Translations under genes and position numbers: made by a program
Notes under the pieces: model-generated
Seen by the model: only the letters and a program-made list of their open reading frames with translations
What the model was told of the DNA's origin: nothing
Databases searched by the model: none
Shown: positions 33,330 to 42,843 of the stretch, piece by piece
Position numbering within the stretch: the first letter of the stretch is position 1
Layout: each line of letters opens with the position of its first letter
Assembly: GCA_020444265.1 (NCBI GenBank)
Contig: JAHLLH010000008.1
Coordinates: forward strand, 1 to 58,944
DNA length: 58,944 bases
Source of the DNA: a bacterium
GTDB lineage: Bacteria > Electryoneota > Electryoneia > Electryoneales > Electryoneaceae
Reading direction: 5' to 3'

Positions 33330-34565
33330 TTACTGCGCCCTGAGCGCGCTGATGGGGTCGAGACGAGCGGCTTTTGCCGCAGGGAAGATGCCGAAGACAA
33401 TCCCGACTCCTGCCGAAAAGAGGACCGCCATCCCCGCCAACCAGAGCGGGAGAGAGGTCGGCAAGACATTGTTGATCGCAAGGCTGCCGAGGTAGGCAAG
33501 CCCCAGGCCGACAACACCTCCTAACACGCAGATCATCATCGCTTCGACCAGGAATTGCCAGAGGATGTGGCTGGTTTTCGCGCCAATCGCTTTTCTCATC
33601 CCGATTTCCCAGGTCCGTTCGGTCACCGAGACCAGCATGATGTTCATAATGCCGATCCCACCAACCAGCAGACTGATCCCGCCAATAATCAACCCAGCGG
33701 CATAAACTCCGCCGGTCATGGTTTTGTATAAGTTCTGCAAGGCCGCCTGACGATTGATCGAGAAGTTGTCATCATCCTGCGGTTTGAGATTTTTGGAGGT
33801 ACGCATGATGCCGGTCAGTTCATCGACCAGGGCATCGATCTCCACTCCATCTTTCGCCTTGACAGCGATTTGCAGGGAACGGTTTCGTCCAAAGGTGTTG
33901 AGCAGGGTGAACGTCGGAATGATGATGGTATTGTCTCGGCTCATACCGAAGGTCGAGCCCTGCTTTTCGAGGATACCCACCACACGGAACTGGTAATGCC
34001 CAACACGGATATCCCGTCCAATCGGATCAAGCGGGCCGAAAAGCTCGTTTTGAACGTCCTGACCGATTACACAAATACGCCGTGAACTGCGGTTGTCCGA
34101 GTCATTGATGAACCGTCCGAATTCCGGCACCGTACTGCTCACATCAATGAAGGAAGGAGTCGCACCCATGATCTGCACACCTGTGAGGGTCTTGTCACGG
34201 TACGCAATGGGGCGTGAGGTGCCGGTCAACGGGGCAACTGCGGCTGAAAGGTCCGACCGGTTGAGGATATCCTGGTAGTTCTCTATGGTGACTTTCGGAC
34301 GATTGATGTACTTCCACCACTCGTCATCCCAAATCCAGGGGTACTGATCCACATAAACCGTGTTGCTGCCGAGGAAGGAGATTTGCTTGGCAAACGAAGC
34401 GTTCAACCCCTGAATGATCGTCAGCATCAGGGTCACTGTCACCACCCCGATGATAATGCCGAGGGTGGTCAGCGCCGCACGGGTCTTGTTCGCCAACAAT
34501 GCTCGGTTGGCGATGACAAACCCTTCTGCGAGGGCATGGGAGATGGTGGTCAACTTCTTGGCCAT
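33330..34565 (-). CDS. MacB-type ABC transporter permease, type B (copy 1)
   Basis: 411 residues. N-terminal helix ANKTRAALTTLGIIIGVVTV, MacB core domain, and C-terminal AAGLIIGGISLLVGGIGIMN with ERTWEIGMRKAIGAKTSHIL. The ATG at 34565 has AAGGA upstream. First permease after the ATPase gene. It forms the first A/B pair with the gene at 31880, while the type B copy at 30282 pairs with 28881. The ATPase gene is 139 bp upstream, across a hairpin (ACGGGGTC/GACCCCGT, 34620-34638). Confidence 0.92.
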   Translation of the reverse strand: MAKKLTTISHALAEGFVIANRALLANKTRAALTTLGIIIGVVTVTLMLTIIQGLNASFAKQISFLGSNTVYVDQYPWIWDDEWWKYINRPKVTIENYQDILNRSDLSAAVAPLTGTSRPIAYRDKTLTGVQIMGATPSFIDVSSTVPEFGRFINDSDNRSSRRICVIGQDVQNELFGPLDPIGRDIRVGHYQFRVVGILEKQGSTFGMSRDNTIIIPTFTLLNTFGRNRSLQIAVKAKDGVEIDALVDELTGIMRTSKNLKPQDDDNFSINRQAALQNLYKTMTGGVYAAGLIIGGISLLVGGIGIMNIMLVSVTERTWEIGMRKAIGAKTSHILWQFLVEAMMICVLGGVVGLGLAYLGSLAINNVLPTSLPLWLAGMAVLFSAGVGIVFGIFPAAKAARLDPISALRAQ

Positions 34566-34619
34566 GAATGGGTCCTTACCAGGGACAATCAGACGTTCAG
34601 GCTACCGATCCCAAAAGCA

Positions 34620-34638
34620 ACGGGGTCTGCGACCCCGT
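34620..34638. repeat. Short perfect hairpin between ATPase and permease genes
   Basis: ACGGGGTC (34620-34627) pairs with GACCCCGT (34631-34638), followed by ATCAAA as at the hairpin at 38-55. Confidence 0.75.
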
Positions 34639-34704
34639 ATCAAAGATAAATTGCCACACTGCGCCGTGCTTGTTCGCCAGGTCGTTCAAGCAGATATGTT
34701 GCAG

Positions 34705-35451
34705 CTACGAAGCCGTTTCTTCATCCGCAGGTTTTCCTGCAAACATGCCGTTTTCACCCGTACGCGGTACCTGGGTCTCATCCGAGGAGATTTTGCCGTC
34801 CAACAGACGTACGACACGATGGGAATAAGCAGCGATATCCTCTTCATGGGTCACAAGGATGATCGTATTCCCGCCCTCATAAAGCTGGCCAAACAGCTCC
34901 ATGATCTCGTAGCTGGTGCGGCTGTCCAGGTTACCCGTCGGTTCGTCCGCCAGCAGCAGGCTGGGATTATTCACCAGCGCACGCGCGACCGCGACCCTCT
35001 GCCTTTGACCGCCGGAGAGCTCGTTGGGCTTGTGGTGCATCCGGTCGGCGAGGCCAACCTTTTCAAGCGCAGATTCAACCTGTTCCTTGCGCTGAGAGCG
35101 AGAGATGCCGGCATAAATCAGCGGCAGCTCGACATTGTGAAAGGCATCAGCACGCGGGAGCAGGTTAAAGGTCTGGAATACAAAGCCAATCCTGCGGTTG
35201 CGGATGTCCGCGAGCTCGTTGTCGGTCATCTGGTCGACACGTTCCCCAGCCAGACGGTAGATACCGTCAGTCGGTGTGTCAAGGCAGCCGATAATGTTCA
35301 TCATTGTCGATTTGCCCGATCCCGATGGTCCCATGATGGCGACGTACTCGCCCTCGCGGATATCCAGATCAACCCCAGCTAGAGCCGGGACCTTGATCTG
35401 CCCGATCTCGTAAACCTTATGCAGGTTTTTCAGATCAATTATACTACTCAT
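34705..35451 (-). CDS. ABC transporter ATPase (MacB/LolD type)
   Basis: 248 residues with Walker [14 protein letters not shown]-loop [16 protein letters not shown], signature [17 protein letters not shown], Walker [14 protein letters not shown] and the H-loop VTHEEDIA. It belongs to the MacB/LolD/FtsE family, which drives mechanotransmission rather than substrate passage. It is the only ATPase near four permeases, so it probably serves both permease pairs. The ATG overlaps the stop of the adaptor gene by one base (TAATG). Confidence 0.96.
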   Translation of the reverse strand: MSSIIDLKNLHKVYEIGQIKVPALAGVDLDIREGEYVAIMGPSGSGKSTMMNIIGCLDTPTDGIYRLAGERVDQMTDNELADIRNRRIGFVFQTFNLLPRADAFHNVELPLIYAGISRSQRKEQVESALEKVGLADRMHHKPNELSGGQRQRVAVARALVNNPSLLLADEPTGNLDSRTSYEIMELFGQLYEGGNTIILVTHEEDIAAYSHRVVRLLDGKISSDETQVPRTGENGMFAGKPADEETAS

Positions 35452-36749
35452 TACGACTCCCCGTCACTGCTTTCACCTTCGGCCATCGTGCTGTCGGCTT
35501 CTTCACCCGGCATATCAGGCTTGGAGTAGGATACGATGGTTCCGCTGTGCAGTTCACGTGACAGCAAACGGAACGGCCCGGTGACAATGACATCACCCTC
35601 GTGGATTCCCTCGAGGATCTCGAAGTGGGTGTCCGAGTAAATGCCGAGCTTCACCTGCTTTGCCCAGACTGTATCACCCTGCGCGATGAAGACAACTTCC
35701 ACGGGCTCTTCCTTATCGGTACCCATGTTGCCACTCTTCATCTCGCCTTCATTGTCGTCCTTGTCGCTGTTGCGAGCCTGTTCGGCGCGACGGTTTTCAT
35801 CGCTCATCGTCCGCACCGCGACTGCTTCCTGGGGCAAAACGAGGGTGTTGCTGCGAGTCTCGGTTACCACCTCAACGGTGGCACTCATCCCGGGACGCAG
35901 TTCAACCACCTGGTCGGTGACCGCGACGGTGACACTGAAGTTGGTGACCTCTTCGGAGGAGCCACGGTTCCGGATCACGCCTGAATGGGCGATCTCGGTT
36001 ACCATACCATTGAAGCTGGTGTCCGGCAGGGCGAAGACTTCGATCTTGACGGGGTCACCGATCGCAATCAGGACCACGTCATTCTCGTTAACCTCGACAT
36101 CGACCTCCATCTGGTCCAGCTTCGACACCACCATGATGATGTCCTGGCTGAAGGTGGCACCAATCGCCATCTCGCCCACTTCTTTATTCAGCTGGGTGAC
36201 GGTTCCGGAGATGGGGGAGTAAATCCGTGTTTTGGAAAGCTGGTCCTCACCCTGAGTCACGTTGGCTCGCATCCGGTCCACATCGGCTTCAAGCCGTTTA
36301 ACCGACGCCATTGCGGTTTCCAGGTCGGCATCGCTGGAGAGACCGTTTTCATGGAGCTCACGGGTACGCTTCAAGCGTGACTTCGCCTCGTCCAGGCTGG
36401 CGACCCCGCTGGCGAGCGAGAAACGCATCTGCTCGAGCTGGGCGGCGTAGTTCTCGTCCTCAATTCGGACCAGCAACTGATCCTTCTGGACCATGTCGCC
36501 CTCTTCGGCACCGAGATAGAGGATCCGGCCGCTGACATTGGCACTGATCTTCACCTCTTCCTTCGGCTGAATTTTGCCGGAGGCGGTAACAGTCTGGGTC
36601 AGACTGTCAAGCTGGGCGACGGTTACATCGACATCCACTCCCTTGGGACCACGTTTGGTCAGGAGATTGGCGGCTACCAGGCCGGCAATAATCACGACGA
36701 CACCGATGATGATCCAGAGCTTTTTACCATTCTTTTTCTTGGGACTCAC
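35451..36749 (-). CDS. HlyD/MacA-type periplasmic adaptor
   Basis: 432 residues, start GTG with GAGGAGGT upstream. One N-terminal membrane anchor ([20 protein letters not shown]) is followed by a barrel-sandwich hybrid ([20 protein letters not shown] and [20 protein letters not shown]), an alpha hairpin (about residues 110-180) and beta-barrel/membrane-proximal domains. An acidic, low-complexity insert ([19 protein letters not shown]) near residue 330 is unusual. It links the inner-membrane transporter to TolC. It lies between the TolC and ATPase genes. Confidence 0.93.
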   Translation of the reverse strand: MSPKKKNGKKLWIIIGVVVIIAGLVAANLLTKRGPKGVDVDVTVAQLDSLTQTVTASGKIQPKEEVKISANVSGRILYLGAEEGDMVQKDQLLVRIEDENYAAQLEQMRFSLASGVASLDEAKSRLKRTRELHENGLSSDADLETAMASVKRLEADVDRMRANVTQGEDQLSKTRIYSPISGTVTQLNKEVGEMAIGATFSQDIIMVVSKLDQMEVDVEVNENDVVLIAIGDPVKIEVFALPDTSFNGMVTEIAHSGVIRNRGSSEEVTNFSVTVAVTDQVVELRPGMSATVEVVTETRSNTLVLPQEAVAVRTMSDENRRAEQARNSDKDDNEGEMKSGNMGTDKEEPVEVVFIAQGDTVWAKQVKLGIYSDTHFEILEGIHEGDVIVTGPFRLLSRELHSGTIVSYSKPDMPGEEADSTMAEGESSDGES

Positions 36750-36771
36750 GGGGCTACCTCCTCAGCGCGAA

Positions 36772-38136
36772 CTACCTGTTCGCGGCGTCCAACGATGTTC
36801 CCAGGTCGCGTTCCAAGGTTGCCTGGGTGGTGTAAAAATCAAGCACCTTGGTCAAATAATCCTGCTCAGCCGTAATGAAGGTTACCTGGGCGCTGCGCAG
36901 GTTGAGCTGGTCCGAAGCACCGACCCGGTACCGTTCCTGCTCAAGTTGAAGTTGACGGCGGGCCAGGTCGCGATTCTTGTTCGAAACCTGTATCTGCTGG
37001 TACAAGACTTCGAGATTCCGCCATTCGGAACGAAGGGTGGTCTGAATCTGTTGACTCTGCTGGTGACTGTCCCACATCGACTTGCGGGCCTGCACCACGG
37101 CATTCTGACGGTTGTACTCGCGTGAGAAACCGTCAAACAGGGTCCAGCTCATGTTGAAGCTAAGACGGCTACCCGGAGTGTCGGGGGAGAGCAGGAACTT
37201 GTTTGCCGCACCCGGAACTGTCTCCGAACGCCCAAAACCGTAACTCATGCTTACCGTCGGGTAATAGTTGGCAGTCTGCCGTTTGACAGCAAGTTTGTTG
37301 ATCTGAACCGTATTGCGCAGGGCGAGGTAGTCTGGTCTTGATTCCAGTGCAACGCGGACCAATGTATCCGCATTCAATTCGGGCAGAACCGGGCTGAACT
37401 CATCCACCACGGGGAAACGGCTGTCCAAGTTTAATCCGGCGGCCAGGTTAAGCGCTTCTTGCGCGTTCTCAACACCCTGTTCGGCTTGAAGCACAAGGTT
37501 CTGCTGCGTGCCGAGGTCAATTTCCGCCTGCATCACGTCCAACTCAATCACATCACCAGTCTTGAACCGGGCGTTCGCGAGTCGATGAGCTTCCCTGCGC
37601 TGTTCGAGTACCTCTTTTTGCACCTCGAGATAACGATGGGAGGCGACGAGGTTGTAATAGTAACTCTTGACATCTGAGACAATCATGTCGCGTGTGCGCT
37701 GGGTATTGAGGTAGGTGTTCTCGACGGTAAGTTTGGCCTGCTTCATGCCATGCAGCCGCGAGAATCCCTGGAAAATCGACTCACTAACACCAAAGGAGAG
37801 GCTGCTTGAGCTGCTCGTCTGGTCTTCAACGCCAATCGGTACACCACCAACGTATTGGGTGCCTTTTGTGGTATTGTTGCTGAAGCTTCCGTCTGCAGAA
37901 ATTCGCGGAAGGAAGGAGCCGATTGCGGCAAGTTTCATCACGCCGATGACACGTTCGTCCTCAACGGCCTTCTGGTAATTGGCCTGATTTTGCAGCGCGA
38001 ACTCGATCAGCTCGTCCACCGCCATTGGGGTGTCCTGCTGAATCAAGGGCGGTTCAATCAGTTCCTCGCTGAACGCCTGCAACGGCAGGAGCACGATGAT
38101 AAGGACGAACATGGCAAAGAATGAAAGCTGCTTCAT
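36772..38136 (-). CDS. TolC family outer-membrane efflux protein
   Basis: 454 residues with a signal peptide (MKQLSFFAMFVLIIVLLPLQ, cleaved after AFS). Two homologous OEP halves are recognisable, including ANARFKTGDVIELDVMQAEI and QERYRVGASDQLNLRSAQV, the typical 'Y/F-x-x-G-x-x-x-x-L-x-V-x-x-A' repeat. It forms the outer-membrane channel and periplasmic tunnel of the exporter encoded downstream. First gene of the export operon; the adaptor starts 22 bp after the stop. ATG 38136 has AGAGG upstream. Confidence 0.95.
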   Translation of the reverse strand: MKQLSFFAMFVLIIVLLPLQAFSEELIEPPLIQQDTPMAVDELIEFALQNQANYQKAVEDERVIGVMKLAAIGSFLPRISADGSFSNNTTKGTQYVGGVPIGVEDQTSSSSSLSFGVSESIFQGFSRLHGMKQAKLTVENTYLNTQRTRDMIVSDVKSYYYNLVASHRYLEVQKEVLEQRREAHRLANARFKTGDVIELDVMQAEIDLGTQQNLVLQAEQGVENAQEALNLAAGLNLDSRFPVVDEFSPVLPELNADTLVRVALESRPDYLALRNTVQINKLAVKRQTANYYPTVSMSYGFGRSETVPGAANKFLLSPDTPGSRLSFNMSWTLFDGFSREYNRQNAVVQARKSMWDSHQQSQQIQTTLRSEWRNLEVLYQQIQVSNKNRDLARRQLQLEQERYRVGASDQLNLRSAQVTFITAEQDYLTKVLDFYTTQATLERDLGTSLDAANR

Positions 38137-38194
38137 GAAATACCTCTTTACACAGGCGGTTGATGATCTGTAGACGATGGCAACCGGGAGATCG

Positions 38195-38953
38195 TTACAC
38201 CCAGGCCTGACCAGTCAAGAGTGATGTCAGCAGGCCAAGACCGAGATAGCAGACAAGACCCCAGGCGATTCCCTTGCCCTGCGATACCTTTGCCACCATC
38301 GCCAGCCCGATTCCTGCGACAATTCCTTCCCAGATGCTGAAGACATTGAAGACTGAGAGAATCTTGTGGGCAGTCGAGGTCGGGTCACCCTTTGTAATGA
38401 TCCCAAGACCCAGCTGCGCACCGTACATGTCACCGGTGGCATTCATCAGGATGCCGCCGACAATCATCCCGATCGCACCAATAACCGAGGCGTACCAGAG
38501 GACCGCCCAATACTGGCCGAACTTGGCGTTGCCACCGAAGATGACGTTTCCACCCAATAGAAAGAGACCGGCGAAGAGCAGCTTGACCAAGAAGGTTGCA
38601 ATCACTGGGTTGACAATCATGAATACCTGCATCATGCCGCCACTCTGCCGCTGCATGAACTGGTCTGCCTGTTCCTGGGTGAGCTGGCCAGTCTGGACCA
38701 TTTCATCAAAGCGTTCTCGGGTCTGATCCATTGCAAACTCGGAGACCACATCGCCCGCGATCAGGCTGAAAATGCCTACTGCGACGATGAAAACCAGTAG
38801 CGGCACCCACCAGCTACCCTTCTGCGCAACACCGCGCATGGCAGCAGCGGGGTCGGTGATGACTGCAACTAATCTGGACCAGGGGTTGACGACTGCGGAT
38901 TCTTCGGATGATTCTTCTGTGGTTGGCATCTGCTGATCATTCTCGGTGACCAT
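38195..38953 (-). CDS. YIP1 family membrane protein
   Basis: 252 residues from the ATG at 38953, chosen because GGAGGGAGC lies directly upstream; the longer GTG reading from 39061 runs through a polypurine stretch and is unlikely. A polar N-terminus (NDQQMPTTEESSEESAVVNP) precedes WSRLVAVITDPAAAMRGVAQ, the usual start of the Yip1 domain, and five membrane segments (PLLVFIVAVGIFSLIAGDVV and others) follow. Bacterial YIP1 proteins have no established function; some are linked to export or trafficking-like processes. It precedes the TolC gene by 58 bp on the same strand, so it may be part of the export operon. Confidence 0.82.
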   Translation of the reverse strand: MVTENDQQMPTTEESSEESAVVNPWSRLVAVITDPAAAMRGVAQKGSWWVPLLVFIVAVGIFSLIAGDVVSEFAMDQTRERFDEMVQTGQLTQEQADQFMQRQSGGMMQVFMIVNPVIATFLVKLLFAGLFLLGGNVIFGGNAKFGQYWAVLWYASVIGAIGMIVGGILMNATGDMYGAQLGLGIITKGDPTSTAHKILSVFNVFSIWEGIVAGIGLAMVAKVSQGKGIAWGLVCYLGLGLLTSLLTGQAWV

Positions 38954-39315
38954 GCTCCCTCCTTCAAGTCTCCCATTTGAACGACCCACTCCCTCCAGAA
39001 TGGTCCGTTCCCCGGTAACACAGGGTTGCATTTTGCAACTCCCGTGCCTCTTTTTTTCCACGTAAATCCTTGAAAAAAACTCCTATTTCTAACAATCATT
39101 GTGGCAAAACGCACCACACTGTGTGGTACGAGTAGCGGCATGATGCACGATAACGAACACTTGGTGTACGGTATCGTTCGTCCGTAAGACAGCCTCAACG
39201 AGTGATCGTTACACCGTTTTCTTCATTTTTCCGCGGATCAGCTCTGATCAGCCGATTCCAAAATACTTCTATCTCAGAAAGATGGACTTCAACAGGCTGA
39301 AGCTCAAGGGGACGA
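38954..39315. other. Intergenic region without recognised gene
   Basis: About 360 bp between htpG and the YIP1 gene. It holds an ACCACA/TGTGTGGT palindrome near 39110 and poly-A/poly-T tracts, probably the promoter region of the export operon on the minus strand. No gene is supported. Confidence 0.5.
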
Positions 39316-39342
39316 GAAAAAAAGGCCGCCAATCGGCGGCCT
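39316..39342 (-). terminator. Rho-independent terminator of htpG
   Basis: On the minus strand AGGCCGCC/GGCGGCCT (39323-39342) is followed by TTTTTTT (39316-39322), a few bases past the stop codon. Confidence 0.93.
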
Positions 39343-39348
39343 CAACTT

Positions 39349-41226
39349 TTAGCGTTTGTTCAGCGCTGCTTCCAGAATCTGGGTACTTCGTTCGACAAGG
39401 CTTTTTGGGTCTACAAGCAGACCCGCCGCGATTCGTGCATTGTCCAGCATCAGGTGAACTGCTTGGCCAGCCAGGTTGCTGCCACCCTCTTCGTTGCGCA
39501 GCTCCTCGATCCGTTTCAGGATCATGTGACCGGGGTTGATTTCGAGGATCAATTTCCCCATCGGACCTAGGTCGCGATTGGCGGCCTGCATTACCCGTCG
39601 CATCCCGGTGGTCATCATCTCGTCCGGGTTGACCAGCAGGGCAGGGCTGTTGGTGAGACGTTTCGAGACTCGAACTTCTTCGACCTCGTCTCCGAGCTGG
39701 TTTTTGATCCAGCTGGCCAGATCGCCCGCTGCCTTGTCATCAAGCGCATCCTCCTGCGCCTCGTTCTCTTTGTCCGGTAGCTTCAAATCCGCCTGATCTG
39801 CAGAGATCAGGGACTTGCCGTCAAACTCGCGCAGTGTGGTCATCACAAAGTCATCGATGCCCTCGTAGCAGTAAATCACCTCGAAGTCACGTTCCTGCAA
39901 AGCCTCGAGATAGGGACCGGCTTCGATTGCTTCACGGTTCGGGCCGCTGATGTAGTAAATCGCCTGCTGATCCTCTTTCATCCGCTCGACATAGTCGGGC
40001 AGGGAGGTCATGGTCTCGGTGTCGTGGGTTGAGTCAAAGCGCAACAGCTTGGCGAGATCATCCCGATGCTCGAAGTCCGAGGCGGCACCTTCCTTGATGA
40101 ACATGCCGAAACTCTTGAAGAACTCCTCGTACTTCTTCGCGTCATCCTTCGCTTCTTCAGCGAGGAATTTCAACAGACGACCTGTCAGCACTCGTTTCAG
40201 CTTTGCGACAAGCGCGCTGTCCTGCATCGTTTCACGGCTGATGTTGAGTGGCAAATCTTCACTGTCAACCACGCCACGGAAGAAGCGGAAATAATCCGGA
40301 AGCAGCTCCTCAACATCGTTCGCGATCATTACCTTCTTGCAGTACAGCGAAACCCCTGGCTCCATCCGACTGAGGCCGAATTTTTCCAGGTTTTCGCCCG
40401 GGACAAAGAGGAGCGAACGAATGGCGAGGGGCGCATCGGCATTAAACTGGAACTTGTAAGTCGGCTCGTCGAAGGCATTGGCGACGAAACGATAAAACTC
40501 GGTCAGCTCTTCGTCGCTGATGTCACTCTTCGACTTCATCCAGAGCGGCTGGATTGTGTTGACCTGCTCACCGTTCACCTTGATCGGAAAGGGGACAAAG
40601 TTGCTGTACTTCCGGATCAAGGACTTGATCGTGTCAGCCTTCGCATACTCGGCGTCCTCCTCGCGCAGGTCGACCGTGATGGTGGTACCGCGTGGAAGAT
40701 CGTCCGTCTCACGCAAGCTGAAGTTGCCCGCACCCTTGGAACTCCAGACCACGGGGTTCTCGTCACTCTGCCAGGAACGTGTGTGGACGGTGACCTTGTC
40801 GGCGACCATGAAGGCGGCATAAAAACCAACCCCGAACTGCCCGATCAGGGTGGCATCGACCTTTTTTCCTTCCTCGATCTGCTTCATGAATTCACGGCTG
40901 CCCGAGTGGGCGATGGTGCCCAGGTTGGTGGCTGCTTCCTGTCGTGTCATCCCGATGCCGGTGTCGGTGATCGAGAAGGTGCGTGCCTCTTCATCGGTGT
41001 GGATGTTGATTTCGAGCTCGCTGCCCGCATCCGCCATCTCGCCTTTTTCGGTCAACTGCAGGTGACGCAGTTTCTCGAGGGCGTCCGAGGCATTGCTCAC
41101 CAGTTCACGGACAAAAATTTCCTTGTCGGTGTACAGCGAATTGATGACAATGTTCAGCAGTTCGGCGACTTCCGCCTTGAATTTCAACGTCTGCTGTTTC
41201 GGTTTCTTGTCGGACGTTTCACTCAT
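39349..41226 (-). CDS. htpG: Molecular chaperone HtpG (bacterial Hsp90)
   Basis: 625 residues, the normal HtpG length. The N-terminal GHKL ATPase domain carries ELVSNASDALEKLRHLQL, DTGIGMTRQEA and GQFGVGFYAAFMVADKV; the middle domain has the catalytic arginine in NISRETMQDS; the C-terminal dimerisation domain begins near residue 495. It binds ATP and remodels client proteins in the cytosol. It lies in a chaperone pair with a DnaJ-type co-chaperone gene 434 bp upstream, separated by a hairpin array. ATG 41226 has AGGAGAG upstream. It has its own terminator. Confidence 0.97.
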   Translation of the reverse strand: MSETSDKKPKQQTLKFKAEVAELLNIVINSLYTDKEIFVRELVSNASDALEKLRHLQLTEKGEMADAGSELEINIHTDEEARTFSITDTGIGMTRQEAATNLGTIAHSGSREFMKQIEEGKKVDATLIGQFGVGFYAAFMVADKVTVHTRSWQSDENPVVWSSKGAGNFSLRETDDLPRGTTITVDLREEDAEYAKADTIKSLIRKYSNFVPFPIKVNGEQVNTIQPLWMKSKSDISDEELTEFYRFVANAFDEPTYKFQFNADAPLAIRSLLFVPGENLEKFGLSRMEPGVSLYCKKVMIANDVEELLPDYFRFFRGVVDSEDLPLNISRETMQDSALVAKLKRVLTGRLLKFLAEEAKDDAKKYEEFFKSFGMFIKEGAASDFEHRDDLAKLLRFDSTHDTETMTSLPDYVERMKEDQQAIYYISGPNREAIEAGPYLEALQERDFEVIYCYEGIDDFVMTTLREFDGKSLISADQADLKLPDKENEAQEDALDDKAAGDLASWIKNQLGDEVEEVRVSKRLTNSPALLVNPDEMMTTGMRRVMQAANRDLGPMGKLILEINPGHMILKRIEELRNEEGGSNLAGQAVHLMLDNARIAAGLLVDPKSLVERSTQILEAALNKR

Positions 41227-41249
41227 CCTTCGGACTCTCCTGATTGCGT

Positions 41250-41655
41250 TGTACTGGCCCGGACCTGCGGCCCGGGTTTATCCTGTTTTCTCACCCTTTT
41301 GGGTGCCCCGGCTTGGCTTGCAAGCCGGGTTTTTGTAACGGATCAATCGTCCGATCTTGATCGGACCCCTTTTCGCGCCAAAGGCGCGATTCAGATGCAG
41401 GCCAGGGTGTCCAACCCCGGCAATGCGAACCATACGGTTTGCGTTCCCTATTGCGCCTTTGGTGCGACGATCTGTCAGGTCAGAGGACCTGATGGAACAG
41501 CGAAGCGGTCGATGGGCTGCGCCCATCCTCGCCGGGGTTGGAAACCCCGGCCTACACTGGACAAGATCTTCAGACTCGCGGCCTGACGGTGTGTAGTCAA
41601 GCCACCTGTTACATGCTGATATGCACGCTTGGGTGACGGGGCACCCAAGCCACTT
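41250..41655. repeat. Dense array of unrelated hairpins between dnaJ-like and htpG genes
   Basis: No ORF in 430 bp. Recognisable stems include CCCGGCTT/AAGCCGGG (41307-41329), TCCGATC/GATCGGA, TCGCGCC/GGCGCGA, GCGAACC/GGTTTGC, TCTGTCAGGTC/GACCTGATGGA (41471-41495; a half unit of the bipartite family), GATGGGC/GCCCATC, GCCGGGGTT/AACCCCGGC and GCTTGGGTG/CACCCAAGC. Each is followed by a short linker. Stem sequences differ, arms stay complementary. This resembles the array at 1-180. Confidence 0.8.
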
Positions 41656-41660
41656 CAAGC

Positions 41661-42671
41661 CTACTCCTTATCCCACTCACGCGGGTTAAACGAGCTCCTC
41701 TCCTGCAGAAACTCGAACAGCTCTTTCTCGTGCTTGCTCATCTTTTCAGGAATCTGGATCTGCAACTCAGCGAGCAGGTCGCCGCGTGTCCCATCCTTCG
41801 TCGGCAACCCTTTACCGCCGATCTTCAGCTTCTGCCCGGACCGTGCCCCCGGCTTGATGTTAACACGCAGGGTGTCCTCGAGGGTGGGGACGGTCACCTT
41901 CGCACCGAGCGCCGCTTCCCACGGAGTGATCGGGAGAAGGAGCTTCAGGTTAAATCCATCGACGGTGAAACGGGGATGTTTCTTGAAGCCGATCTTCAGG
42001 TAGAGATCGCCTGCGTGCCCCCCGCCGGAACCGGGTCCGCCCTGTCCAGGGAGACGGATTTTCATGTTTTCGCGCACGCCCTGCGGGATTTTGAACTCGA
42101 TGGTCCGTGTCCCGGGACGTAGATCGCCCGTCGGGGAGGTCTCGGTGGTTTGCAGGCTGATCCGATGGCTTCCGCCCTTGAGTGCTTCTTCTAGAGTGAT
42201 GTCAACTGCTGCCTCGTGATCCTGGCCGCGAAAGCCCTGGCTGCGACGGCTTCGGCCCTGGTGCTGACCACCAAAGCCACCCATTCCGCCCATGCCACCA
42301 CCGCCCATTCCCCCGAAAATGAATTCGAAGAAGTCGCTGAAGTCACCACTGCCGGAGAAGCCACCGCTCCCGCCGCTGAAACCGCCTCCGCCGGGTCGTC
42401 CGCTGTATCCGCCAAAGCCGCCACCGGGTGGGGGACGGAAATCATCACCCATCTTCCAGTTGGCACCGAGCGCATCGTACTTCTTGCGCTTGGTCGCGTC
42501 CTTCAATACCTCGTACGCTTCACCCGCTTCCTTGAAACGGTCTTCCGCGCCCGGCTCCTTGTTCACATCGGGGTGGTACTTCCGCGCGATCTTGCGGTAG
42601 GCCTTTTGGATGTCCTCTTGCGTGGCCTTCCGCTCCACCCCGAGGATCTGGTAATAGTCCTTGTATTTCAT
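41661..42671 (-). CDS. DnaJ-type co-chaperone without zinc finger (CbpA-like)
   Basis: 336 residues. The J domain has the HPD motif at residues 33-35 ([12 protein letters not shown]); a Gly/Phe/Ser-rich linker follows (about residues 78-150, [20 protein letters not shown] and so on). The C-terminal peptide-binding domains begin with [19 protein letters not shown] and end near the C-terminus. The CXXCXGXG zinc repeats of DnaJ itself are absent, so this is the type II/CbpA class. It stimulates DnaK ATPase. It is upstream of htpG on the same strand with a repeat array between; a DnaK gene is not in the window. Confidence 0.93.
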   Translation of the reverse strand: MKYKDYYQILGVERKATQEDIQKAYRKIARKYHPDVNKEPGAEDRFKEAGEAYEVLKDATKRKKYDALGANWKMGDDFRPPPGGGFGGYSGRPGGGGFSGGSGGFSGSGDFSDFFEFIFGGMGGGGMGGMGGFGGQHQGRSRRSQGFRGQDHEAAVDITLEEALKGGSHRISLQTTETSPTGDLRPGTRTIEFKIPQGVRENMKIRLPGQGGPGSGGGHAGDLYLKIGFKKHPRFTVDGFNLKLLLPITPWEAALGAKVTVPTLEDTLRVNIKPGARSGQKLKIGGKGLPTKDGTRGDLLAELQIQIPEKMSKHEKELFEFLQERSSFNPREWDKE

Positions 42672-42843
42672 GGTTTTGGGCGTTCTCTACGACTGTTTAA
42701 CGTTCCACGGGAATATACCATGCTCTATCGGGGAGAGTTCCAAGGGATAGGGGAAGGGAGAGCGTATCCCTTGGATCATGGAACCTGCTCGCGTAAGTTG
42801 AAGGAAATGTGAAACGAGCATCCCCCTCAATACTGAGTCACGT

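Noticed and set aside
40066-41586. 506-codon open frame on the plus strand opposite htpG
   Set aside because: It is antisense to a clearly recognisable Hsp90 gene and has no family features; it is a codon-bias shadow in GC-rich DNA.
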